Of a stretch of 45,295 nt of DNA, positions 33,461 through 41,827 are shown one piece after another. The stretch is from positions 1-45,295 of the forward strand of contig NZ_JAGGNV010000057.1 in NCBI RefSeq assembly GCF_018614955.1. Direction: 5' to 3'. Both the position numbers and the translations under genes were made by a program. This stretch comes from Variovorax paradoxus (GTDB lineage Bacteria > Pseudomonadota > Gammaproteobacteria > Burkholderiales > Burkholderiaceae_C). Within the stretch, counting starts at the first letter, position 1; every line of letters starts with the position of its first letter. The notes below the pieces were generated by a model. That model was not told the origin of the DNA. It did not search any database and saw only the letters and a program-made list of their open reading frames with translations.

Positions 33461-33781
33461 GTCGAACTGATCTCGCCGACGAAGAATTCGAACGCAAGAA
33501 GCGGAGCGTGCTTCTTATCCCTCGAGGAAAGGCTCGAGATCGTCCGCAACATTGGCTTCGTCGACAAGGCAGTTGCCGAGGACGTTCCGCACAAGGTCGA
33601 CATGTGGCGAGCGCTGCAATTCGACGTCCTTTTCAAGGGCGACGACTGGAAGGGAACGGAGAAGGGCGGCCGCCTCGATCGGGATTTCGCCGCCGTCGGG
33701 GTCGAGGTCGTCTATCTCCCCCGCATGCCCAACACATCGAGCACCGTGCTGCGCGCGGCGCTGCGCAACATCAATCAGATC
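33461..33781 (+). pseudogene. cytidylyltransferase-like (TagD-type) gene remnant
   Basis: From 33521 the frame reads LEERLEIVRNIGFVDKAVAE, then WRALQFDVLFKGDDWKGTEK and VGVEVVYLPRMPNTSSTVLR, closely like the C-terminal half of glycerol-3-phosphate cytidylyltransferase-type enzymes. Upstream, an adjoining frame reads TDLADEEFERKKRS, equivalent to the segment before the EERLEIV block, so a frameshift lies near 33520. The N-terminal TFDLLHxGH nucleotide-binding part is missing. The frame runs on past the domain to 33949. No functional product is expected. Between 33114 and 33460 no gene is recognised. Confidence 0.65.
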
Positions 33782-33938
33782 GGCGAGCGCTTCCTGCATG
33801 GTGCCCAGGCCAGCAGCCGCGGCAATCGGGAGCACATCCTCGCCAGATGGTTCGATCGCAAGAAACGGAGTTCTCTCCGCAGCTTCGCTGCCTACGCTTC
33901 TTCCTGTACTTCACCCACTCGCAACAAGGAGCTTCTCC

Positions 33939-34388
33939 ATGTCCATTGAGCAAGACAACAAGGCCATCGTCGGCCGCTGGTTCACCAACTTTTGGGGCAA
34001 GACTTGCGATCTCGGCATCGTCGACGAGATCGCCGCCCCCGACATGCTCTTGCACTACTCGCTGCACGAGCCGCGTCGCGGCCGCGAGGACATCAAGGCC
34101 TTCATGACGGATTTCCGCAACGCGTTCCCCGATCTCAACTTCTGGGGTGCTGCGGATCTGATCGCTGAAGGTGACTACGTGGTCGGACGCTGGGAAGGCG
34201 GCGGCACGCACACCGGCCCCGCGTTTGGCGACTTCCTGGTCGGTGGACTGCCCGCGGCCACGGGTCGGAAGATGCATTTCACGGGAACGACGGTGCTGCG
34301 CCTGAAGGACGGAAAGATCGTCGAAGAGATTGGCCTGGATGACGGCGTGAAGGCGCTGACCCAGCTCGGCCTCATGAAGGCCGCTTGA
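33939..34388 (+). CDS. SnoaL-like ester cyclase / NTF2-fold protein
   Basis: A 149-residue SnoaL-family protein (RRGREDIKAFMTDFRNAFPD, then DLNFWGAADLIAEGDYVVGR, WEGGGTHTGP, FTGTTVLRLKDGKIVEEIG). An AAGGAG site lies seven bases before ATG 33939. The family includes polyketide cyclases and many proteins with no assigned activity. It lies directly downstream of the cytidylyltransferase remnant and is followed by another short gene with a strong ribosome site. Confidence 0.88.
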   Translation: MSIEQDNKAIVGRWFTNFWGKTCDLGIVDEIAAPDMLLHYSLHEPRRGREDIKAFMTDFRNAFPDLNFWGAADLIAEGDYVVGRWEGGGTHTGPAFGDFLVGGLPAATGRKMHFTGTTVLRLKDGKIVEEIGLDDGVKALTQLGLMKAA

Positions 34389-34451
34389 GACAAGGGGCCG
34401 TGCGCCGCACTGCGGGGCGGCCCTTCTGTGTCCTCTCACAAGGAGCAAGAT

Positions 34452-34763
34452 ATGACCATCAATACGACCGAAACCAGTGCCTATGCGAATCTCGGTGACG
34501 CGTGGCTTCGCGATCGGACGGCCCGAGTCCCTAGCCATGGCCACGCCCGTCCTCACCTATTCCGCCGGTCTCGCCGTTGCCATACAAGACATCGTCGTTG
34601 CCGGCTACAAATACGACGTGAGCGTCACGTTCGGTGGCTACAGCACGTTTTCTCGTCCCAGCTCCCGACCTTCCTTAACGACATCGCGGCAGCAAGCGAT
34701 GCTGCCTACGCGCTCCGGGCACCTGGGTATGCCTTCGCGCCTGGGACGTCTATGGCCCCATGA
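34452..34763 (+). pseudogene. possible frameshifted SnoaL-like gene
   Basis: ATG 34452 follows a perfect AAGGAG at six bases and begins MTINTTETSAYANLGDAWL, which looks like a genuine N-terminus. After about 20 residues the frame turns Arg/His-rich and non-protein-like. An adjacent frame then gives GLAVAIQDIVVAGYKYDVSV TFGGYSTF-like sequence reminiscent of SnoaL/NTF2 strands. A decayed gene is the simplest reading; it could instead be a short novel protein of 103 residues. Low certainty. Confidence 0.35.
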
Positions 34764-34786
34764 TTGGAGTCAAGCCGGCTTCGGCG

Positions 34787-35754
34787 TCAGGGCATCAGCA
34801 GCAGCTTGCCGGTGGTCGCGCGGCTTGCCATGTCGGCGTGGGCCTTGGCGGCATCGGCCAGCGGATATACGCCGCCGATATGGACTTTCAGCTTGCCTTC
34901 GGCGATCCAGTCGAACAGTCGCGCTGAGTGTGCGCGCAACAGTTCCGGCGTATGGATGTGATCGAAGAAAACCGCGTAGCCCAGCTTGATGCTCTTGGGC
35001 AGGCTCATGATGTCGATCGGATCGGGCCCGCCCAGCACCGGGCCGTACCAGCAAAAGGTCCCCGAGCGGCGCAGCACGTCCAGCGATCCCTGGAAAGTGC
35101 TGGGGCCCGAGCCGTCAAACACCACGTGCACGCCCTCGCCGCCGGACAGCTGTCGCGCTTTCTCGACGAACTTGCCGTCGGTACCGACGATCACGTGATC
35201 CGCGCCGGCCGCTTTGGCCACCGCCACCTTGTCCGTCGACGACACGCGGCTGATCACTGCCCGCCGCGCAGCTTGATGATCTGGGTCAGCAGCAGTCCGA
35301 GGCCGCCGGCCGCCGCGTGGACCAAGGCGATATCGCCCGGCTGGATGGAATAGAAATCGGTGGCGAAATGACTGGCGGTCAGGCCTTGCATCATCACCGA
35401 CGCGGCGGTCTTGTCGTCGATACCGTCGGGGATGGGCACCAGCGAAGTGGCCGGAATGGCGATCTTCTCCGCATAGCTGCCGGGCGCGTAGACCCAGGCC
35501 ACACGTTGGCCGATGTCGAAGCCGTCGACACCCTTGCCCACGGCCAGCACGCGGCCCGCGCCCTCGACGCCCAGGATCTTCGGGTTGGGCATCTCGTTCC
35601 ACGCCATGCCCTGACGCACGCCGATGTCCATGAAGTTGACGCCGGCGACGGCGATCTGCACCAGCACCATCCCGCGGCCGGGCACAGGGTCTGGTCACTT
35701 CAAATACGCCAACGCCCCGACATCGCCGGTTTGGTTCATCACAACTGCTTTCAT
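34787..35754 (-). pseudogene. NADPH:quinone oxidoreductase-like MDR gene with a stop codon and a frameshift
   Basis: The frame starts at 35754 with MKAVVMNQTGDVGALAYLK, then TGA at 35697-35695, then PDPVPGRGMVLVQIAVAGVN, the standard quinone oxidoreductase continuation. The N-terminal domain reads on through AAGGLGLLLTQIIKLRGG to about 35256, where a one-base change shifts the frame. The adjoining frame continues VISRVSSTDKVAVAKAAGAD to TTGKLLLMP and stop at 34787. Two independent lesions mean no intact enzyme. The medium-chain reductase family uses NADPH with quinones or enones. Confidence 0.85.
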
Positions 35755-35818
35755 CGCTGTTCCTTTTTCAACCAAGTCTCGTGGTGGTGGCCGTAGCCGC
35801 GATGGCGGGCCGGCTGGC

Positions 35819-36841
35819 TCACCCACGCGTCACGTCGATCACGGCCTTCGCGAAGGCCTCGGGCGCTTCCTGCGGCAGGTTGTGGCCGATGCCGCCGCTG
35901 ACCAGCCGATGCTCGTAGCGCCCCGAGAACTTCTTCGCATAGGCGCTGGGTTCTGGATGCGGCGCGCCGTTGGCGTCGCCTTCGAGTGTGATGGTCGGCA
36001 CGCCGATCACCGGCGCCTTCGCCAGCCTGGCCTCGAGGTCGAGGTATTTCGCCTCGCCTTTCGCCAGGCCGAGGCGCCAGCGGTAGTTGTGGACCGTGAT
36101 GGCAACGTGGTCGGGGTTCTCGAATGCCACGGCGCTGCGCTCGAACGTGGCCGCATCGAAGTTCCACTTCGGCGATGCGAGCTGCCAGATGAGCTTGGCG
36201 AAGTCGTGGCGGTTCTTCTCGTAGCCCGCGCGGCCGCGCTCGGTCGCGAAGTAGTACTGGTACCACCACTGCAACTCGGCCTGCGGCGGCAGGGGGATCT
36301 TGCCGGCCTCCTGGCTGCCGATCAGGTAGCCGCTGACCGACACCAGCGCCTTCACGCGCTCCGGCCACAGCGCGGCCATGATGCACGCCGTGCGCGCGCC
36401 CCAGTCGCAGCCGGCAACGGTGGCGACCTGGATCTTCAGCGCATCCATCAGCGCGATGATGTCGACGGCGACGACCGACTGCTGCCCGTTGCGCGGCGTG
36501 TCGGTCGACAGGAAGCGGGTGGTGCCGTACCCGCGCAGATACGGCACGATGACGCGGAAGCCCGCGGCGGCAAGCAGCGGTGCGACGTCGACGAACATGT
36601 GGATGTCGTAGGGCCAGCCGTGAAGAAGAATCACAGGGGCGCCGTCGGCCGGCCCTGCCTCGAAATACCCGATGCTGAGGCTGCCGGCCTCGATGCTCTT
36701 GAGCGGCTCGAGGCGCTTGACGCTGCCTGTGCCGGCGGATTGAGCGAAAGCGGGCACGATCGTAGCCAGCTGGGCGGCGGCGATGCTGAGCGCCGCCTTG
36801 CCGAGAAACGAGCGGCGGGGTAACTGTTGGGAAGCGGTCAT
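35819..36841 (-). CDS. exported epoxide hydrolase-like alpha/beta hydrolase
   Basis: A 340-residue alpha/beta hydrolase. The N-terminus has a twin-arginine-like signal (PRRSFLGKAALSIAAAQLAT, then IVPAFAQS). HGWP is the oxyanion motif, and the nucleophile elbow VAGCDWGARTA carries Asp, as in epoxide hydrolases and haloalkane dehalogenases. Tyr in WWYQYY may be a lid residue, and HNLPQEAPEAF supplies the likely catalytic His. ATG 36841 has GGAG upstream. It lies downstream of the remnant-rich region and diverges from nothing close; the neighbour on the same strand is a small exported protein. Confidence 0.88.
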   Translation of the reverse strand: MTASQQLPRRSFLGKAALSIAAAQLATIVPAFAQSAGTGSVKRLEPLKSIEAGSLSIGYFEAGPADGAPVILLHGWPYDIHMFVDVAPLLAAAGFRVIVPYLRGYGTTRFLSTDTPRNGQQSVVAVDIIALMDALKIQVATVAGCDWGARTACIMAALWPERVKALVSVSGYLIGSQEAGKIPLPPQAELQWWYQYYFATERGRAGYEKNRHDFAKLIWQLASPKWNFDAATFERSAVAFENPDHVAITVHNYRWRLGLAKGEAKYLDLEARLAKAPVIGVPTITLEGDANGAPHPEPSAYAKKFSGRYEHRLVSGGIGHNLPQEAPEAFAKAVIDVTRG

Positions 36842-36887
36842 TGAGATCTCCTGGAATCCGAAGTGATTGAAACGCACCAGTGGCCGC

Positions 36888-37271
36888 TTACTGCGTTCCC
36901 TCGGTCACACCGTGCGCCGCCGTTGCGCGCGCCTGCGCACGCACGGCCGTGCGATCGAGCGTGCTGGCGAATGCATGCGGCACGCCGGCGTCGGCGCCGT
37001 CCGCAAAGAGGTTGCCGACACGGGCCGCGGCCACGCCTTCGGCGCTTGCGTCCGCGCGCACAACCACGGCCGGCAGCGCCGGAGCGACGCCTGCCGATGC
37101 GCCTTCGCGATACGGGTCGGCACTGTGCGATGCAACGACCGCCTCTGTCTTGACGCTGGCGCGGCTTGCGCTGGCATGGAACTGCAGCACGCCCTGGTAT
37201 TGCTCGGCGCTCGCGCTCAAGGCGAACAGCGAGGAGAGGGCGGCGGCGGCGAGCAGGGCGGAGGCTTTCAT
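36888..37271 (-). CDS. small Ala-rich exported protein of unknown function
   Basis: A 127-residue protein with a signal peptide (ALLAAAALSSLFALSASA|EQ). The mature part has two imperfect copies of a motif: ADPYREGASAGVAPAL and GNLFADGADAGVPHAF, each followed by Arg/Ala-rich helix (VRADASAEGVAAAR, DRTAVRAQARATAA). I recall similar short repeats in Comamonadaceae exported proteins of unknown role. There is a good AGGAA site before ATG 37271. It lies 46 bases upstream of the epoxide hydrolase-like gene on the same strand and may be co-transcribed. Confidence 0.7.
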   Translation of the reverse strand: MKASALLAAAALSSLFALSASAEQYQGVLQFHASASRASVKTEAVVASHSADPYREGASAGVAPALPAVVVRADASAEGVAAARVGNLFADGADAGVPHAFASTLDRTAVRAQARATAAHGVTEGTQ

Positions 37272-37608
37272 GATGATTCCTTTCGGGTGGGTGATGGCAA
37301 TCTGGAAGAGTGGTTGTCAGCCGGATCGCATGAGTTTTCCGAACTGATGGAGCGATTGTTCGGCGGTGAGGCGGCCTGGCGATCAGCTTGCGTATGCCTC
37401 TGTATCTGAGCCGGCTTCGTCAACACTAAATTTCAATCGCAGGCGCTCGCTAGGGCGCAAGTCGTTTGCAAAGTAATGTCGCAAGGCGAACCCCGGACAC
37501 ACGCGCATACAGAGAAGGCCGGCCGGCCGGCGTGCCGCTCCTAGATTCGACGTCGTCGGTTTCCAGCCGACCTTGTTTTTCTCAACGTCGAACCAAGGAA
37601 AGATCGTC

Positions 37609-38421
37609 ATGACAAAGTTCTCCCGCCGCATCGGCATGGCCCTGATCGCCGGCGCAGTAGGCCTGGCCGCCCTCGTGCCACTGCAATCCTTCGCACAGCC
37701 GGGTGCGACCGCGCAGCCGCCCAGGCCCACGGTCGTGCTCGTGCACGGGGCGTTCGCGGATTCGTCCAGCTGGGACGGCGTGGTGCGGGGCCTGCAGGCT
37801 CGGCACTACCGAGTGATCGCCGCCGCGAATCCGCTGCGCGGGCCCAAGTTCGATGCCGCCGCCGTCGCCAGCATCGTCGATTCGGTGAAGGGACCGGTCG
37901 TTCTGGTTGGCCATTCGTACGGGGGCTCGGTCATCTCGGCGGCCGCCAGCGGAAAGGCCAATGTCAAGGCGCTGGTCTTCGTGGCGGCGTTCGCGCCCGA
38001 AGCTGGCGAGACGGCGATCGGCCTCACCGGGAAATTCCCGGGCAGCACGCTCGGCCCGACGCTCGCCCCGGCGATGTCGCTGGCCGACGGCGGCAAGGAC
38101 CTGTACATCCAGCAGGACAAGTTCCCCGCCCAGTTCGCGGCCGACGTGCCGCTCAGGAAGGCGCGCCTGATGGCCGTGGGACAGCGCCCCATCGCCGAGG
38201 CTGCGCTGAACGAGCCGGCCGAGGCGCCGGCCTGGAAGTCGGTGCCCTCGTGGTTCGTCTACGGTGATCGCGACAGGAACATTCCGCCCGCGGCGATGGC
38301 CTTCATGGCCGAGCGCGCGAAGGCGGTGAAGACCGTGGTGGTCAAGGGCGCGTCGCACGTGGTGATGACGTCGCAGCCCGATGCGGTGACGAAGGTGATT
38401 GCCGAGGCGGCGGCGCACTGA
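37609..38421 (+). CDS. exported alpha/beta hydrolase
   Basis: A 270-residue alpha/beta hydrolase with a signal peptide (LIAGAVGLAALVPLQSFA|QP). PTVVLVHGAFADSSSWDGV is the oxyanion region, GHSYGG the nucleophile elbow with Ser, YGDRDRNIPP the acid strand and KGASHVVMTSQPD the catalytic His. The family covers many esterases/EST-like proteins. ATG 37609 has AAGGAAAG upstream; an in-frame Met at 37573 is outside the signal peptide. The 337-bp gap before it (37272-37608) holds no gene and carries the shared 12-base motif at 37534. Confidence 0.9.
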   Translation: MTKFSRRIGMALIAGAVGLAALVPLQSFAQPGATAQPPRPTVVLVHGAFADSSSWDGVVRGLQARHYRVIAAANPLRGPKFDAAAVASIVDSVKGPVVLVGHSYGGSVISAAASGKANVKALVFVAAFAPEAGETAIGLTGKFPGSTLGPTLAPAMSLADGGKDLYIQQDKFPAQFAADVPLRKARLMAVGQRPIAEAALNEPAEAPAWKSVPSWFVYGDRDRNIPPAAMAFMAERAKAVKTVVVKGASHVVMTSQPDAVTKVIAEAAAH

Positions 38422-38429
38422 GCGCGACG

Positions 38430-38730
38430 GCCGCGTTGCCAGGCTCGCCGATGTCGTCTCGTGCGTGCCCACCCGCGCGGCCAGTTCCGGCAGTGTCGGC
38501 ACGTTCGCGAGGTCGGCTCACCGCGGCGCAGCCGAAGCCCTCAGCCGTGACGCCGTGAGCCTCAGTTCACCCAGGAACTGGGCGACTGCCGATTCGCAGG
38601 TGAACTGGCCAGTCGGAAGGCTGACGTTGATCGCTGCGATCGTTTCCCCTGCGGCGCCGCGCGCCGGCACGGCCAGGCCGCACATCGACTTGTCCAGCTC
38701 GCCGTCAAGATGCGTCACCAATGCCGCCAC
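38430..38730 (-). pseudogene. regulator gene fragments (IclR C-terminus; HTH piece)
   Basis: On the minus strand 38730-38518 reads VTHLDGELDKSMCGLAVPAR and AAGETIAAINVSLPTGQFTC, the C-terminal effector end of IclR regulators, with no N-terminal half. Just beyond its stop, 38513-38430 reads VPTLPELAARVGTHE followed by TTSASLAT, which resembles an AraC-type HTH. They are two unrelated fragments side by side, so this is probably a deletion scar. The span 38731-39032 shows no recognisable gene. Confidence 0.5.
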
Positions 38731-39032
38731 TGCCTCATCCGCTCAGCAACACGAAGGTGCCACCATGAAACGCCGTTCATCGAGATGTTGATCGAAAGAC
38801 TTGACAAACAAGTCCCCATAGAAGCCGACGTTCGTGATTGCTTGCCAGCCCGGCCCTGAGGCCGCGGCACCGCCGACGCCCTGAGCTCAGCTGCTCTGGC
38901 CACATGGTTGGGAAAACCTCAGCAACTTTTCGCAGCCTGGTCCATGCCTGCATTCGCAGTTGGTGCGCAAGTGCTTGATTTCGCTGAGCTCGGGGGCAAC
39001 AACCTTGCCCGCCTGCACCTCCGCGCACGCGC

Positions 39033-39812
39033 TCATCGCGCCGCCAGCGCCCGGCCGAAGTCGCCGGTGTAGGTGCGCAGCCCCTGATGCGTGAGGCGCG
39101 AACGCGCATCGATGAAGACCTTGCCGCCCACCGATTGCCAGCGGCGGCAGAACGCGTAGTCCTCGCTCAAGTAGCGGCCGTTGTCCGGCTCGGCCATCAC
39201 GTCAAAGAATCGGTAGTGCGGCCAGGCGCGCGAGGCGACGTCACCCGTGGCGGCATCGGGGGCGTAGCGCAGCTCGGGGCAGGCGGCGGCCAGCCGCTCG
39301 AACACCGTGCGCGCGATCAGCATGAAGCCCGTGGGCGCATCGAGCACCTCGACGAAGCCGTCCGCGTCCACCGCGCGGTCGTTCGCGAGCGCGTTGGCCG
39401 GAAAGCGCGCATGGAGAGCTTCGAACTGCTCGCGCGTGGTGCCCGCTGGCAGCGGCGCGTGCAGGCCTTCGGCCGGCCAGCCGTCGCTCTTGAGCGGGTA
39501 GACGCCGGCCACGACATCGCGGCCGGCCAGCAGCAGCCGCAATGCGGCTTCGGGCTCGAAGCCGATGTCGGCGTCGATCCAGAACAAGTGCGTCCAGCGC
39601 GCGTCGGCCATGAACTCGGCCACAAGCCGGTTGCGCGCGCGCGGGATCAGGCTGTCGCCGTCGAGAAAGCGGGTCTGCATCGCGAAGCCGTGGCTCCAGG
39701 CCAGGTTCACCAGGCCGAGCAGGCTGCGCACGTAGCTCGAGCTCATCGCGCCGTTGTAGCTCGGCGTCGCAATGAAGGGGCGGATGTCTTTCAGGGCGGA
39801 GATGTCGAGCAT
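39033..39812 (-). CDS. glycosyltransferase-like (GT-A fold) protein
   Basis: A 259-residue protein with the pattern of a small GT-A glycosyltransferase. IATPSYNGAMSSSYVRSL is the first strand, HLFWIDADIGFEPEAALRLL the DxD region, then DVVAGVYPLKS and a late SEDYAFCRRWQSVGGKVFID. I recall related proteins annotated as hypothetical or as glycan-modifying enzymes. The acceptor is unknown. It starts 29 bases after the hybrid kinase stop on the same strand, so it may be co-transcribed, but no functional link is evident. Confidence 0.7.
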   Translation of the reverse strand: MLDISALKDIRPFIATPSYNGAMSSSYVRSLLGLVNLAWSHGFAMQTRFLDGDSLIPRARNRLVAEFMADARWTHLFWIDADIGFEPEAALRLLLAGRDVVAGVYPLKSDGWPAEGLHAPLPAGTTREQFEALHARFPANALANDRAVDADGFVEVLDAPTGFMLIARTVFERLAAACPELRYAPDAATGDVASRAWPHYRFFDVMAEPDNGRYLSEDYAFCRRWQSVGGKVFIDARSRLTHQGLRTYTGDFGRALAAR

Positions 39813-39841
39813 CGGCGCATTGTGTCGGACCCGGCGGTCGT

Positions 39842-41827
39842 TCAGGCGTTGCTTCTTCGCGTGGACAAGAGCGCCCGCAGCTTCGCCGGCGCCACCGGCT
39901 TGGTGAGCAGCATCACGCCGCCCTGGCGCAGCCGCTGCAGCACCTCGGGCCCGGTGGCGCCCGAGACCAGCACCGCCAGCGCATCGGGCTGCAACCGGCG
40001 CGCCGCGTCGATCACTTCCATGCCGTCCTCGTCGCCGGCCAGCTGCAGGTCGCACAGCAGCACGTCGAAGCGCGTGCCGGCGTCGGCGAGCCGGGCGAGC
40101 GCCTCGCTGCCGGTGGCCACGCATTCCACCAGGCAGCCCCACTGCTGCAGCAGCACGCGGCTGGCATCGAGGATGGCCGGGTCGTCGTCCACCACCAGGC
40201 AGCGCAGCCCGGCCAGCGGCGATGCGGCCAATGGCTCGGGCGCCGGCGGCAGCACGTCGCGCGGGTTCGCGCGCGGCAGCTCCAGCGCGAAGGTGCTGCC
40301 GGCCTGCAGCGCCGAGCGCAGCGCGATGCGCGTGCCGAGCAGCGCGGCGATGCGCGCGCAGATCGCGAGGCCGAGGCCGAAGCCCTGGCGGCGGTCGCGC
40401 TCGGTGTTCGCGACTTGGTAGAACTCCTCGAAGATCCGCGCCTGGTGGATCGGCGCGATGCCCACGCCGTTGTCGCGCACCTCGATGCGCACCTTGCCGG
40501 CGCGGCGCCGCGCCAGCACCAGCACCGTGCCGTCGGGCGAGGTGTGGTGGATCGCGTTGCTGACCAGGTTGCCGACGATGCGCAGCAAGAGCGCCGCATC
40601 GGTGCGCACCGCGAGCCCGCGGTCCATCCACATCAGCCGCACACGCGATGCGGCGGCGCGCGCCGCATGCTGGGCGTCGAGCTGATCGAACAGCATGGCC
40701 AGCGAGACGTCGGTGATCGCCGGCGTCAGCACCTGCGCATCGAGGCGCGAGATCTCGAGCAAGTCGTCGAGCAGCACGCCCATGAACTCGGCGCCTTCCT
40801 GCAGGCGCAGCACGGCCGGCCGCTGCGTTTCGGTGGCCGTCGGCAGCAGGCCGTCGATGAACAGGCCCATCGCATGCAGCGGCTGGCGCAGGTCGTGGCT
40901 GGCTGCGGCGAGAAAGCGGGCGCGCGACAGGGCCGCCTGCTCGGCCTCGGCCATGCGCTGCAGCGCGACAGCGGTGGCCTCGCGCACCTGTTCTTCGCTC
41001 TGCTGCCGGTTGCGCTGCAGGCGCTCGGCCAGGCGGTTGATGTCGTGCGCCAGGCTGGCGAGCTCGTGGCGCGCGCGCAGTTTGCCGGTTTCGCCTTCCT
41101 GTTCGCCTGCATGGCGCGCGACGACGTTGCAGCGCGCGTCGAACTGGCCCGCCTCCAGCGCCGCCACGGTGCGCGAGATGCGACGCAGCGGCTGCGCGAC
41201 GGCGCGCGCCGTGTGGCGGACCCAGGCCCATGCCGCGAGCAGCGCGATCATCGCGATGCCGATGCCCGCCATCAGCGAACGAGTGCGTTCGCGCGCATAG
41301 GCCGTGGTGTCGCGGAAGGCCTGCACCAGGCCGATGGGCGTTTCGCCGGCGGCGGTCGAGCCCTCGGGCGCGAAGGCGCTGGCGCGCGAAGCCTCGCGCA
41401 GCGTGACCGGCGCGGTGAACATGCGCAGCTGCGCCAGCGGCGCGGTCTTGGGGCCTGCCGTCACGTAGACGCCGGCGCTGTTGCTGATCTCCACCCGCGT
41501 CACCTGGCCGCCGCGCAAGGCGGCGTTGGCGACGTTCTGCAGCGCGGGCAGGTCGCCAGCGTAGAGGCTCAGGTCGGACATCGCGGCCACCTGGCGCGCC
41601 ACGGCCTGGCCCTCGGCATTGAAGGCGGCTTCGAGCGTATCGAGGCGGCTGTGGGTGAACCAGGCGGTGAGCGCGATGGCCACGGCCGCGCAGGGCACCA
41701 CGCCGAGGCGGAACAGGTCGCGCTGCAGGCTGCCGCCGACCACGAGGGTGCGGCCGTCCGTCGCCGGAGGATCCGTCGGTCGTGCGGTGGAGGCGGGCAC
41801 GGCCAGACCGTGGCTGGGTGATGTCAT
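39842..41827 (-). CDS. hybrid sensor histidine kinase / response regulator
   Basis: A 661-residue hybrid kinase. The first TM is GVVPCAAVAIALTAWFTH, a periplasmic sensor of about 110 residues follows, and the second TM is near SLMAGIGIAMIALLAAWAWV. HAMP and a coiled coil lead to the DHp His311 in AASHDLRQPLHA, then ATPase boxes NLVSNAIHHTS and GFGLGLAIC. The receiver has Asp593 (LLCDLQLAGDEDG) and Lys in LLTKPV. No DNA-binding domain. The ATG overlaps the stop of the periplasmic binding-protein gene as ATGA (41824-41827), so the two are made together and the binding protein may present the signal. It may feed a separate response regulator. Confidence 0.92.
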   Translation of the reverse strand: MTSPSHGLAVPASTARPTDPPATDGRTLVVGGSLQRDLFRLGVVPCAAVAIALTAWFTHSRLDTLEAAFNAEGQAVARQVAAMSDLSLYAGDLPALQNVANAALRGGQVTRVEISNSAGVYVTAGPKTAPLAQLRMFTAPVTLREASRASAFAPEGSTAAGETPIGLVQAFRDTTAYARERTRSLMAGIGIAMIALLAAWAWVRHTARAVAQPLRRISRTVAALEAGQFDARCNVVARHAGEQEGETGKLRARHELASLAHDINRLAERLQRNRQQSEEQVREATAVALQRMAEAEQAALSRARFLAAASHDLRQPLHAMGLFIDGLLPTATETQRPAVLRLQEGAEFMGVLLDDLLEISRLDAQVLTPAITDVSLAMLFDQLDAQHAARAAASRVRLMWMDRGLAVRTDAALLLRIVGNLVSNAIHHTSPDGTVLVLARRRAGKVRIEVRDNGVGIAPIHQARIFEEFYQVANTERDRRQGFGLGLAICARIAALLGTRIALRSALQAGSTFALELPRANPRDVLPPAPEPLAASPLAGLRCLVVDDDPAILDASRVLLQQWGCLVECVATGSEALARLADAGTRFDVLLCDLQLAGDEDGMEVIDAARRLQPDALAVLVSGATGPEVLQRLRQGGVMLLTKPVAPAKLRALLSTRRSNA

